64,000 nt of DNA, from the NCBI RefSeq assembly GCF_000319385.1, contig NC_019566.1, positions 413,015-477,014 of the forward strand, given 5' to 3'. Made by a program: the position numbers and the translations under genes. The notes under the pieces were generated by a model, which did no database searches, was not told where the DNA came from, and saw only the letters and a program-made list of their open reading frames with translations. This stretch comes from Candidatus Endolissoclinum faulkneri L2 (GTDB lineage: Bacteria > Pseudomonadota > Alphaproteobacteria > Thalassobaculales > Thalassobaculaceae). Below, in pieces: positions 55,249 to 64,000 of this stretch (within the stretch, counting starts at the first letter, position 1; each line of letters begins with the position of its first letter).

Positions 55249-56352
55249 ATGAATTTTCCTATTATCCGTGAGCCTTCACCAGGGCGTGGTTGTTCCTTGT
55301 CGGCGATAATTAACCCAGAATATGCTCGCCCAATCGATTTATTGTATGGCCCGATGGCTAAAACTGCGGTGGATTCTGGTGACGCTTTGTTGCTAGCTGG
55401 TGGACCAATTGCTTTTCGTGCTTTGCAATTGATTTGTCGGGAAGCTAATGGTTTACGTGTACAGAATGTAAATGTGCCTGAACTTGACTCAGCTTTCTTG
55501 CCGCTAGGTATGTTAGAATGCTTTACAAAGCCTCGCTCTCCTATATTGAATAATGCTATTCCAGCTATTATGGGTATAATTAATGTAACGCCGGACAGCT
55601 TCTTTGATGGTGGACGTTTTGCTGCACGAGATAAGGCAATATCACGAGGACGTCAGCTTGCCGCAGCTGGTGCTGATATTTTAGATATAGGCGGAGAATC
55701 TACTCGACCAGGGTCTACTGAAGTTACGGTTGCGGAGGAGATTGATAGGGTAGTTCCAGTAATTGAGGCGCTTGCTGTTGAAAAATATCGAATATCTATT
55801 GACACTCGCAAGGCTTCAGTAATGTATGCAGCTTTAGAAGCTGGGGCAGAGGTTGTTAATGATGTTTCTGGCTTAATGTATGATTCTAATGCACGAGAAT
55901 TATTAGCTAATAATAATTGTCCAATTGTGCTTATGCATATGCGAGGTACGCATGAAACCATGCATATTAATTCCCATTATAGTTGTGCGCCAATTGAAGT
56001 TTATGACGAGCTTTCCGAGCGTTTAGCAGTTGCGGAGAGAGCTGGAATTGCATTAGAGAGATTAATAATAGACCCTGGTTTTGGATTTAGCAAGAGTGTA
56101 TCTCATAATGTGTTAATCACAGCTTGGCTAACGATGTTTCATGGAATGGGTAGGCCAATTTTATTTGGTGGATCACGCAAGAGTTCGATTGGTGCATTGT
56201 CTCGCAATGAGCCAGTTGATGCTCGTTTACCTGGTTCTATTGCTTTAGCTTTATCAGCTTTTGAGCTTGGAGTTCAAGCAGTTCGTGTACATGATGTTTC
56301 GGAAACGGCACAGGCATTTGCTGTACGTCGAGCGATTATTAATTCATCATAA
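55249..56352 (+). CDS. folP: Dihydropteroate synthase
   Basis: Condenses p-aminobenzoate with 6-hydroxymethyl-dihydropterin pyrophosphate in folate synthesis. The 367 residues comprise an N-terminal extension (about 1-100) seen in alphaproteobacterial FolP and a TIM barrel with MGIINVTPDSFFDGG, DIGGESTRPGS, ISIDTRKASV and NDVSG, then a phosphate-binding FGGSRKSSIG. All catalytic motifs are intact. The ATG at 55249 is used; no strong ribosome binding site. It starts the folP-glmM-thiD run, of which fthC elsewhere in the window forms the one-carbon partner. Confidence 0.95.
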   Translation: MNFPIIREPSPGRGCSLSAIINPEYARPIDLLYGPMAKTAVDSGDALLLAGGPIAFRALQLICREANGLRVQNVNVPELDSAFLPLGMLECFTKPRSPILNNAIPAIMGIINVTPDSFFDGGRFAARDKAISRGRQLAAAGADILDIGGESTRPGSTEVTVAEEIDRVVPVIEALAVEKYRISIDTRKASVMYAALEAGAEVVNDVSGLMYDSNARELLANNNCPIVLMHMRGTHETMHINSHYSCAPIEVYDELSERLAVAERAGIALERLIIDPGFGFSKSVSHNVLITAWLTMFHGMGRPILFGGSRKSSIGALSRNEPVDARLPGSIALALSAFELGVQAVRVHDVSETAQAFAVRRAIINSS

Positions 56353-56430
56353 GCCCAATGCTTTAATCTATTTTGTTAAGTGGCGATATACTACTATTGC
56401 ATAAAAATTGTTAACGTATGCTATATACTC

Positions 56431-57795
56431 ATGGGACGCAAGCTTTTTGGAACAGATGGAATACGCGGCCGCGCAAATGTGGAACCGATAACCCCAGCTA
56501 TTGCCATGGCTGTAGCAATGGCATCCGGTGCACGGTTTCATAGTAACCATGGTCGCCGTAACTTGGTCTTAATTGCCAAAGATACTAGGTTGTCGGGGTA
56601 TATGTTGGAAACAGCAATGGCGGCTGGTTTCACCTCAATTGGTATGGACGTAGTACTTGTTGGACCGATGCCTGCTCCTGCTGTTGCTATGCTAGTTCAA
56701 TCTATGCGTGCTAATCTTGGAGTGATGATATCTGCTTCGCATAATCCTTACTATGACAATGGTATTAAACTTTTTGGCCCAGATGGTTATAAGTTATCAG
56801 ATGAGGTTGAAACTGAGATTGAAGAAATGTTTACTCATTGGCAAAGTCTACCATTAAGCAGTTCTGAGGCGCTAGGGAAAGCAAGTCGCTTAGAGGATCA
56901 GCAGGGTCGCTATATTGAGTTTGTTAAGTCATCTTTCCCTAGAGATTTACGCCTAGATGGTTTAAAGGTTGTTATAGATTGCGCAAATGGAGCTGCTTAC
57001 AAAGCAGCACCTCGTGTTTTGTTTGAGCTTGGTGCTGAAGTAATCTCTATGGGCGTATCACCAGACGGGTTTAATATAAACGATGGTTGTGGTGCTACCG
57101 CACCGGAAGCTATGATTGACCTGGTTCGTAATGAGGGTGCTGATGTTGGCATTTCTCTTGATGGTGATGCAGACCGATTGATCTTAGCTGACGAAACTGG
57201 ACACAAACTAGACGGTGATCAGATTCTTGGCTTAATAGGTAGCTCTTGGTTGGGCGATGGTAGGCTTAGCGGTGGGGGTATAGTAGCTACAGTAATGTCT
57301 AATCTTGGCTTAGAGAATTACCTTAAGGGGATTGGTCTTAAGTTGGTACGGGCTAAAGTAGGTGACCGATACGTGCTCGAAGCAATGCGTGCGGGTGGCT
57401 ATAATGTTGGCGGTGAACAATCTGGACATATGATCTTGGCTGATTACGGTACTACTGGTGATGGTTTAGCGGCTGCCTTACAAGTTCTAGCTGCAATGAA
57501 ACGTGCTGAAAAGCCATTATCCCAAGTTTCTAAGATTTTTGAGCCTATGCCTCAGATTTTGCGTAATGTTAGATTTGCTGGCGAAGATCCTTTGGCTGTC
57601 GATTCTGTCAAGTCTGCGATCGCCTCTAGCAAGGCAAAGTTTGCTGATAATGATCACTTAGTAATCCGTAAATCAGGCACAGAACCTTTGATCAGAGTTA
57701 TGGCACAGGGTGAAAATGAAATAGAAGTCCTGTCTGCGGTAGAAATGGTAGTGGAGGCAATTGAGCAAGTTGCAAAAAAAAAAACGATGGATTAA
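56431..57795 (+). CDS. glmM: Phosphoglucosamine mutase
   Basis: Interconverts glucosamine-6-P and glucosamine-1-P for UDP-GlcNAc, feeding peptidoglycan and LPS. The 454 residues from ATG 56431 ([19 protein letters not shown]) carry active Ser103 in [12 protein letters not shown], metal loop DGDADR, GGEQSGH, and phosphate loop [10 protein letters not shown]. The frame continues upstream to 56380, but [13 protein letters not shown] is the family start. Near the C-terminus an A11 run (57774-57784) encodes KKK ten codons from the end; slippage there would alter only the tail. thiD follows 9 bp later. Confidence 0.97.
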   Translation: MGRKLFGTDGIRGRANVEPITPAIAMAVAMASGARFHSNHGRRNLVLIAKDTRLSGYMLETAMAAGFTSIGMDVVLVGPMPAPAVAMLVQSMRANLGVMISASHNPYYDNGIKLFGPDGYKLSDEVETEIEEMFTHWQSLPLSSSEALGKASRLEDQQGRYIEFVKSSFPRDLRLDGLKVVIDCANGAAYKAAPRVLFELGAEVISMGVSPDGFNINDGCGATAPEAMIDLVRNEGADVGISLDGDADRLILADETGHKLDGDQILGLIGSSWLGDGRLSGGGIVATVMSNLGLENYLKGIGLKLVRAKVGDRYVLEAMRAGGYNVGGEQSGHMILADYGTTGDGLAAALQVLAAMKRAEKPLSQVSKIFEPMPQILRNVRFAGEDPLAVDSVKSAIASSKAKFADNDHLVIRKSGTEPLIRVMAQGENEIEVLSAVEMVVEAIEQVAKKKTMD

Positions 57796-57804
57796 AAAAA
57801 TGTT

Positions 57805-58623
57805 ATGTCAAGATTGACAAAAGGACGTGTTTTAATTGCTGCTGGATCTGATCCTAGTGGTGGCGCAGGTATTCAAGCTGATATTAAAGTTGTTACTGCG
57901 CTTGGTGGTTATGCTATGACCGCGATTACAGCACTAACGGCCCAAAATACCAAATGTGTGTTTGATATCCATTCAGTACCAATTACTTTTTTGCGTAAGC
58001 AGCTTGAACTTATACTTGATGATATCGGTACTGATGTGATTAAAACTGGCATGCTACACTCTGGTTTAGTGATTGATGTTATTGTCGATGTAATTCAAAA
58101 TAAGGCTAGAGATATCCCATTGATAGTTGATCCTGTAATGATAGCAAAGGGGGGGGGATGTCCTTTGCTTGATCTGGATGCTATGCAAGTTCTTAAGGAT
58201 AGATTAATAATGCGAGCGCATTTGTTAACACCTAACCTACCTGAGGCTGAATATTTAACTGGTCTAGCAATAAATAATTTGGATGATATGTACCATGCCG
58301 CTGAATTACTTTTATCACTTGGTCCTTCGGCAGTTTTATTGAAGGGAGGACATCTCTTGTCAGAAACGGTGATTGATTTAATGGTTACAAAAGACAATTT
58401 GCATGAATTTAGAAGTCCACGAATTAACAGCAATAATACTCATGGAACGGGTTGTACATTAGCTTCAGCTATTGCTACAGGCTTAGCCCAGGGCTTATCT
58501 ATGAAAGATGCAGTATCGCGGGCACGTAAATACGTCTTTACAGCTATTGCTACTGCGCCAAGGTATAAAACCGCTGGTTATGGCCCTTTGAATCACGTTC
58601 ATACGGTTATTGAAAATATTTAA
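57805..58623 (+). CDS. thiD: Hydroxymethylpyrimidine (phosphate) kinase
   Basis: Phosphorylates HMP and HMP-P for thiamine synthesis. The 272 residues contain GSDPSGGAGIQADIK, TGMLHS, the DPVM block and the PfkB-type anion hole HGTGCTLASAIATGLA. Ribokinase-like fold. The ATG at 57805 follows the glmM stop by 9 bp, so the two are co-transcribed. At 58149-58157 a G9 tract lies in frame and encodes KGGG; most ThiD have KGG there, so the protein may have one extra residue. Otherwise intact. Confidence 0.94.
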   Translation: MSRLTKGRVLIAAGSDPSGGAGIQADIKVVTALGGYAMTAITALTAQNTKCVFDIHSVPITFLRKQLELILDDIGTDVIKTGMLHSGLVIDVIVDVIQNKARDIPLIVDPVMIAKGGGCPLLDLDAMQVLKDRLIMRAHLLTPNLPEAEYLTGLAINNLDDMYHAAELLLSLGPSAVLLKGGHLLSETVIDLMVTKDNLHEFRSPRINSNNTHGTGCTLASAIATGLAQGLSMKDAVSRARKYVFTAIATAPRYKTAGYGPLNHVHTVIENI

Positions 58624-60288
58624 TCTCTTTTGAGTAAATCAGAGTAAAACTAGCCTAGTTTATTATTTTTAACTTTTATTGTTATCTGTTTTTTTGCTAG
58701 TCAAGCTACTTTTTAAAAAGATTATGTAATATGTTTTTATTAGCGGATAAATCTATAATAAGTTTTATTTTTCTTTGTACATTACTAATTAATATAAAAT
58801 TTATATTGATTAATTGATTGTAAAAATCAATTATGGACGCCAATACTGATCAGTAATCATCATCTTAAATGATGGATAAAATGTTTGATAAATTTAATAA
58901 TTCTTATAAATCAATTTAACTACATTTGTTTATTTCATTGTAGCACCATTAGTAATGTATTACTCTTAATATCTATTAACTAATAAGCTTTGCTCTTAAT
59001 CTATGAAAGATAAAGCTTATATATGAATAAGCCTTATCTCAAAAGAATGATCGTAGTTTAATCGAATAATGATTTTTAGTGCTGTGTTACTGCAAAGTTA
59101 AAGCACGAGTACGCATTCTCATAGTAATTATAAAAATTATCAAAAATATAAATTAATTTAGGAAAATTCTGTTATATTATTTTAATGAAATAACAATACT
59201 AAAAGAAATTATATCATTAGTTATTAATTATAATTAATTTTGTAATTTTTTAGTCTAAAAGCTGTTAGCTTATTAAAGCAGCATAATTAGCTTTGGTTAA
59301 AAAAAATTTAAATAAAAAATAATTATATTAATACATAAAGTATTTCGAATCTATCCTATACAACGATTGCGAATTTTACTATTCTATAGGATGTACTACA
59401 TTATGGTGATATTCATCACAGCTTCAAGAAAAATACTCTAAAATTTACACTATATCAATAATATACCGTAAATTTATAAAATAAAAAAATACTAATATTA
59501 ATTCACTAGGATATTTATTATCCTAGACTAACGATCCTATTCTTCAACCTAAATAACTAAATTTTACATCTCATCTACGAGATTAGATTTGATAAAAATA
59601 ATTCTTCGCCTTAATAAACTTGCTCATAATTTTAGCGCACGAATTAAAAATTAAAAAAATCGTGATTTTATCATCACTTTGATATTTTTATTTTTAGAGT
59701 ACAATATGTATTTTGTTGCTTTAATTTAGCTTAAAAATTTCTATAAAAGTACATTTTTACAAGATTTTATGATCCATTTATTTTTTAACTTTTAGTGTGT
59801 ATAAATTATTAGCTTTGGGGCGGTTTAGATGATGTACTGAATTACACAGATATAATACAAAAATATGTGCATGTATTTTTACTAGCGAATTCTACTTTGA
59901 ACAAAATAATATTAATAAATACTCGTTATCCAATAATTAATAATAAGTATGGATTAATTTAGGGTGTGTACTTTTAGCTTTAGAGTGGAAAACAAGTGTA
60001 AAAAACATCTAACTAAATTAGCATTATTGTTACAATAATGAATATTTGTCATCGTAGGGATAGATGATAGGATCATAAAGATAATCAATTTATTTTAGCT
60101 AAAGAATAGCCACGCTACCTCAGCATTAATATCATATTATAGATATAATATGATATCTATATTATTGTTTTAGTTAAATAAAGTTTGTGACTTATGTGGG
60201 CAACTAGAGAAGATAACACATTGGCAGAGTATTATAAAAACATTTCACTTAGATCACAAAATAGTTCATTTGTAAGAATTTATTCTCA
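58624..60288. other. Intergenic, convergent thiD / gpsA
   Basis: 1.66 kb, very AT-rich. Hairpins: an 8-bp stem at 59506-59526 (CTAGGATA / TATCCTAG) and a 13-bp perfect stem at 60129-60156. No gene or known RNA seen. Confidence 0.5.
60129..60156 (-). terminator. Perfect 13-bp inverted repeat after gpsA
   Basis: ATATCATATTATA (60129-60141) and TATAATATGATAT (60144-60156) are perfect reverse complements separated by two bases, 132 bp past the gpsA stop. The stem is all A/T except for one G/C pair, so its function as a terminator is doubtful. Confidence 0.4.
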
Positions 60289-61350
60289 TTATCGTGAAAT
60301 ACAGCAATTTCTACGAACAGCATCCTCTACCTTTAGTGGACGTTGCATAAGACGCTTGATTACTTCCGCAATTTCCAAATCCTCCGATACAAGAGAACGT
60401 ACAGCTTCACATATTGGCATCTCCACACCTAATTTTCTAGCGAGGTCAGTAACAGAAACTGCGTTAACTATACCCTCTACAGTAGCCTGGTTACTACTGA
60501 GCAAAGTCTTTTTGCATTGGTGATTACTTAATGCTTTCCCAAATGACAAGTTACGGGATTGCTCAAAAGAGCAAGTTAAGGCAAGATCTCCAATGCCTGA
60601 TAAACCTGTTAAGGTTTCATCCCGCCCTCCTAAGGCCCGGGAAAGGCTCTTAATTTCATACAACCCTCGAGTGATTATTGCAGCCCAAGTATTGGCTCCA
60701 AAGCCATAGCCACTAGCAATCCCACTAGCGATAGCAATTACATTTTTTACAGCTCCTCCAATCTCGACGCCTATTAGATCATCAGAAATGTAAGGGCGGA
60801 AAGACGGCGTTGCGAGTGCCAATGATAGCCTATGCGCCAATGATCCAACTGGATTAACTATAGCATCTGCTGAAGCTATAGTTACTGCTGTTGGATGATT
60901 ACCAGCAACTTCTGAGGCAAAGCTTGGGCCAGACAGGACGGCGATAGGTTGACCAGGCATTTCTTCACTTACAACAGCTGACATTAGCTTGCCTGACTTA
61001 TGTTCTATTCCTTTACTAGCCAAGACAACCGGGACATTTTTAGGTGCTATATTGTATATCATCTTGCCAATTTTGCGAATAGCTTGAGAGGGAACTGCTA
61101 AAATAATCGCGTCAGATATAGCTACAGCTTCTGCTATCTTAGAAGTTGCAATCACATTATCGGGAATATTGTAGCCGGCTAAAAATTGAATATTCATTCG
61201 ATCTTGATTTATAGCAGCTGACAAGGCTGGATTACGAGTCCACAAAGTAACATTAGATCCGACACCACGGGCAGCAATGATCGAAAGTGCTGTACCCCAC
61301 GCCCCTGCACCAATCACGGCAAATTTTTTTATCTCATTATCAATGTTCAT
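60289..61350 (-). CDS. gpsA: Glycerol-3-phosphate dehydrogenase [NAD(P)+]
   Basis: Makes sn-glycerol-3-phosphate from dihydroxyacetone phosphate for phospholipid synthesis. The 353 residues have the Rossmann GAGAWGTAL near the N-terminus, LASKGIE, SGPSFASEVA, catalytic GAVKNVIAIASGIASG and the late TLTGLSGIGDLALTC motif. Complete. The ATG at 61348-61350 is used. Between 61393 and 61450 a long hairpin and a T8 run (minus strand) lie just upstream, in the presumed leader. ccmB is next upstream but 1.1 kb away. Confidence 0.96.
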   Translation of the reverse strand: MNIDNEIKKFAVIGAGAWGTALSIIAARGVGSNVTLWTRNPALSAAINQDRMNIQFLAGYNIPDNVIATSKIAEAVAISDAIILAVPSQAIRKIGKMIYNIAPKNVPVVLASKGIEHKSGKLMSAVVSEEMPGQPIAVLSGPSFASEVAGNHPTAVTIASADAIVNPVGSLAHRLSLALATPSFRPYISDDLIGVEIGGAVKNVIAIASGIASGYGFGANTWAAIITRGLYEIKSLSRALGGRDETLTGLSGIGDLALTCSFEQSRNLSFGKALSNHQCKKTLLSSNQATVEGIVNAVSVTDLARKLGVEMPICEAVRSLVSEDLEIAEVIKRLMQRPLKVEDAVRRNCCISR

Positions 61351-61392
61351 GCTTCAGACAACAGCCTATTCTCTATCTTTATGTAAGATAAG

Positions 61393-61450
61393 AAAAAAAA
61401 CTTTCAAAGAAAGTAATCATTATAGCTTGCATCGCAAGCTATAATGATTA
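61393..61450 (-). terminator. Hairpin plus T8 tract just before gpsA
   Basis: On the minus strand a perfect 17-bp stem (61434-61450 with 61414-61430, loop 3 bases) is followed by a small CTTTC/GAAAG stem (61401-61413) and then TTTTTTTT (61393-61400), only 42 bases before the gpsA ATG. It may terminate an upstream unit or attenuate gpsA. Confidence 0.6.
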
Positions 61451-62213
61451 AGACTTAGGGGATATTTTGCTATGCTATTGTTGTATTGTCAAACCATTAT
61501 GTTTTACTTTTGTCAAACTAAAATTTAATTAGAGCATGTATTTTAGAAATTATCCTAGCAAAAAGCATTACTAGCTAAGTAAATCAATGTAGCATACTAA
61601 CTCCAATTATACTAATTAATAGAATACCTTAATTTATTATTGCCCTAGCACTGATTGGCCGCCCTATGATAATCAAAAGTTCTAGATTATGCTTTCTTAA
61701 ATAATCCTAAAACTCATATAGAGTAGACTTGATTGCCTTATTTGACTATATCCTTTTTTCTTTATGAATCCATTCGCTTTGTTATTTAAAGCTGAATTTG
61801 CAATTGGTTTATTATTGGCCCAATACAAATGTTAATATCATTTATTGCTAAATAACTTAGGATTGCTTAGTATTTGTGATATATAGTTAATTTTTCCTGG
61901 TGTAGCTATTTTTTAAAAATTGCTAAGCTTCATGAGTTGGTCCGGCTATTATTGTTATTTTGAAAGACAAGATCTTATGTTTTATTTTGAGTCAATAACT
62001 ACGATGCGTCATAATTGGTTACTGATGTATCCATTTGCATTGATTAAAATACTGATTATCTACTTTAATGTTGAATTTTAGTACTACAACAGCACCCAAG
62101 AATACCGATTAAGATTAAGTAAATTGTAAGCAGTTATTAATGAAGAAATTCAGCTATTCGTAGAAGTCTATAATAATCAAGTTTTCAAAAAAAAAAATTA
62201 ACCGCAATTGCAA

Positions 62214-62257
62214 TGTTATTTTCATAAATGAATTTTAATTCATTTATGAAAATAACA
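62214..62257. repeat. Perfect 21-bp inverted repeat, two-base centre
   Basis: 62214-62234 and 62237-62257 are exact reverse complements (core TTTTCATAAATGAATT / AATTCATTTATGAAAA), separated by TT. On the minus strand an 11-base T run begins about 14 bases after it, so it may end ccmB transcripts, though it lies 210 bp past that stop. Confidence 0.85.
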
Positions 62258-62467
62258 AATTAATAATTTGAAATATTAATCGATCATTTACATTGAGATC
62301 TTCAAAAAATTTGAAGTAAATTTAACAGATTAAATGATGATCAATCATTTTAATTGTAAGCTCATTGCCCTTAATGATTATTCAATTTGTTTATTAATGA
62401 ATATTTTTTTATCTTTAAAATATTTTTCTTTATATTGATAATATCATTCGCTCAATAGTTTAAATAA

Positions 62468-63154
62468 TTATTCTAGCGATTGGCGCAAAACCGTACTCGC
62501 AGTTATTGCTACTAGAGGAATTGCTGCAGATAGTATTGCGCCTAAGAATAAAAGGCGTACACGAATCGCTAACCAGTCTCCAGTAACCTCGATTGCGGAA
62601 ACTGAGAAGATAAGTACTGGGATTAGTAATGGTAAAATCATTATTGCTATCAGTAAACCAGGGCGACGAGCGCTTATTACTAATGCTGCCCCTAAAGTGC
62701 CGAATAGACTAATAACAGGAGTTCCTAAAAGCATAGTCAAAATTGTGATAAGAAAAGATTTTGATGGAAGATTCAGAGCAATAGCTAAAAGTGGAGCTAG
62801 CAATAGCATCGGTAGGCCGGTTGTTAGCCAATGAGCACATGCTTTGGCTAAAGCTAGCATTGATAGAGGTAGGCCAGATAATGTAAGTTGTTCTAGCCAA
62901 CCATCTTCATAATCTTTTTGAAATAATTGATCAAACGATAATATTGCCGCAAGCAATGCGGTAACCCATAATACTGCCGGTGCTATTTTAGCGAGAAGAT
63001 CTGGAGTAGAAGCAAGTCCAAGGGGAAATAAAGCAACTACTAGAATAAAGAAACCGAGCGTCATGGCGATATCAGTGCTCTGATGTCGAGCAAGCTGCAA
63101 ATCGCGAATGATAACAGCTAGAAATAAATTCACAGTTACCAATCGTTTAAGCAT
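62468..63154 (-). CDS. ccmB: Heme exporter subunit CcmB
   Basis: Membrane subunit of the CcmABCD complex, used in cytochrome c maturation. The 228 residues form about six hydrophobic segments, with the CcmB pattern GFFILVVALFPLGL, FDQLFQKDYEDGWLEQL and LAKACAHWLTTGLPMLLLAPLLA all recognisable. Complete in length. The start ATG is at 63152-63154; a GTG at V8 is an alternative. Normally ccmA overlaps its start and ccmC follows; both flanks here are noncoding. If ccmA and ccmC are lost everywhere, this gene is a relict; if they lie elsewhere, the operon is broken up. Confidence 0.9.
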   Translation of the reverse strand: MLKRLVTVNLFLAVIIRDLQLARHQSTDIAMTLGFFILVVALFPLGLASTPDLLAKIAPAVLWVTALLAAILSFDQLFQKDYEDGWLEQLTLSGLPLSMLALAKACAHWLTTGLPMLLLAPLLAIALNLPSKSFLITILTMLLGTPVISLFGTLGAALVISARRPGLLIAIMILPLLIPVLIFSVSAIEVTGDWLAIRVRLLFLGAILSAAIPLVAITASTVLRQSLE

Positions 63155-64000
63155 TAAATACTTGAATTATTATTCAAATGTAAAGTACTTTAATTTAAAG
63201 TATATTTTTGATTTTTTCTTACTATTAGTATATAGTCAGTAAATAAAATATTTTATATCGTAAATCGAGTATGGTATTTAATAATCTTATTGGTTATTTT
63301 TATGGAAATTAATAGCTATCAAGCATCACAAGTAATATTTATAAGTCTGATTAAAACAATATTCAATTTAATTTTTAGCAATTAACGCTAAATACTATCA
63401 GTTAAGGATTATTTAATATTCATCTAATTACAAGAATACAGCTTAAAAATGCAATTAACTAATAATTTTATGTAACTATTCATATAGTACAATATTCTTT
63501 TGACCTTTTGTATTATACTATACAAACATCACTAAGCGTAGATAAAAGATGTTATACATTAATTAAAGATTATTATCTGCATTTCAAATCTTTGATATTT
63601 TTAATGATTTCAGGGATAATACCCTTACAAAGCTAAATCATTATGTTAATTTTTTTGTTGTTCAGATTTAAATTCATAGATGAATAGCTTGAACAAGCCA
63701 AGGCAATTAATTGCACGACAGCTTTAACTGTTTTATTTTAAATAGAATAAATATAAATATTTTTTGTATATAAAGGTTCAGAAAATTTGAGCAAAAGCAT
63801 TACTGGTTGTTTTAGAATTACTCTATATATTATGGAGAGGAATATTATAATAGCTTTTTAGCATAAGGCTATTGGGAATAAATATTAATTACAAAATATT
63901 TAGTATAAGTTTTGACAATAGAAGCTATTATTTTATTATTAACAATGATATAGATAATTTTATTGTCTTAGGTATTTCTTGCATAAGCTCTCGATATAGA
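63155..64000. other. Intergenic upstream of ccmB to window end
   Basis: About 850 bp to the edge, very AT-rich, where ccmA would be expected. No ABC-transporter Walker A or signature motif is readable in any frame. Nothing else recognised. Confidence 0.5.

Larger units (their letters stand above)
61351..62467. other. Intergenic, ccmB to gpsA, with two long palindromes
   Basis: 1.1 kb. Contains the gpsA leader hairpin and a 44-bp near-perfect palindrome at 62214-62257, plus a complex stem region at 62282-62342 (CTTCAAA / TTTGAAG). In relatives ccmC would follow ccmB on this strand; I see no trace of it. Confidence 0.5.

Overview
This window is a stretch of alphaproteobacterial chromosome undergoing genome erosion. 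The proteins are ordinary housekeeping proteins with alphaproteobacterial hallmarks: an RNase E ending in a GWWRR tail, a DUF3576 lipoprotein next to leuS-lptE-holA, a COQ9-type gene divergent from rpsU, and a fthC-ymdB-yebC-ybgC-pal-tilS-ftsH-folP-glmM-thiD order. The DNA is strongly AT-rich. Recognisable genes cover only about 59 percent of it, and many gaps are 1-3 kb long with no open frame. This combination (Rhodospirillales-like gene order, low coding density, few genes) fits a host-restricted symbiont in a late stage of decay, similar to what is known of Candidatus Endolissoclinum faulkneri. That identification is inference from gene content and recall; I ran no search.

Layout. 1-1.9 kb: groEL (cut by the window edge) and groES, minus strand, behind a heat-shock-type promoter. 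2.3-6 kb: prfB (with its programmed +1 frameshift) and mrcA, minus. 7-11 kb: rpsD, mtaB, ftsY, plus. 11.9-16.4 kb: amiC (minus) and rne (plus). 16.6-20.9 kb: a class I aminotransferase (minus), then an M48 metalloprotease with a helical-repeat tail and a DsbA-like protein (plus). 22.4-27.2 kb: a minus-strand operon DUF3576 lipoprotein-leuS-lptE-holA. 27.5 kb: an outer-membrane porin. 30-33 kb: acnA. 36-38 kb: rpsU and the COQ9-family gene, divergent. 38.9 kb: a 45-codon membrane protein. 40-45.5 kb: a CNNM/CBS protein, fthC, ymdB, yebC. 47.6-58.6 kb: ybgC, pal, tilS, ftsH, folP, glmM, thiD. 60-63 kb: gpsA and ccmB, minus.

Biology. The surviving genes serve protein folding and synthesis (groESL, prfB, rpsD, rpsU, leuS, tilS, mtaB), the envelope (mrcA, amiC, M48 protease, lptE, porin, pal, ftsH, ftsY, glmM), replication (holA) and metabolism (acnA, folP, thiD, gpsA, fthC, COQ9). 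Where relatives keep ruvCAB (between yebC and ybgC), tolQRAB (between ybgC and pal) and cpoB (after pal), this window has gaps of about 2.1, 2.2 and 0.4 kb. The end of tolB is still readable as a frameshifted remnant just before pal.

I saw no mobile element, phage, CRISPR array, tRNA or rRNA, and no secondary-metabolite or defence genes. The most distinctive signals are the dissolving tol and ruv loci, a set of long perfect hairpins (some far from any surviving gene), the conserved prfB frameshift site with a GTT slip codon, the small 45-codon gene, and a G9 tract inside thiD.
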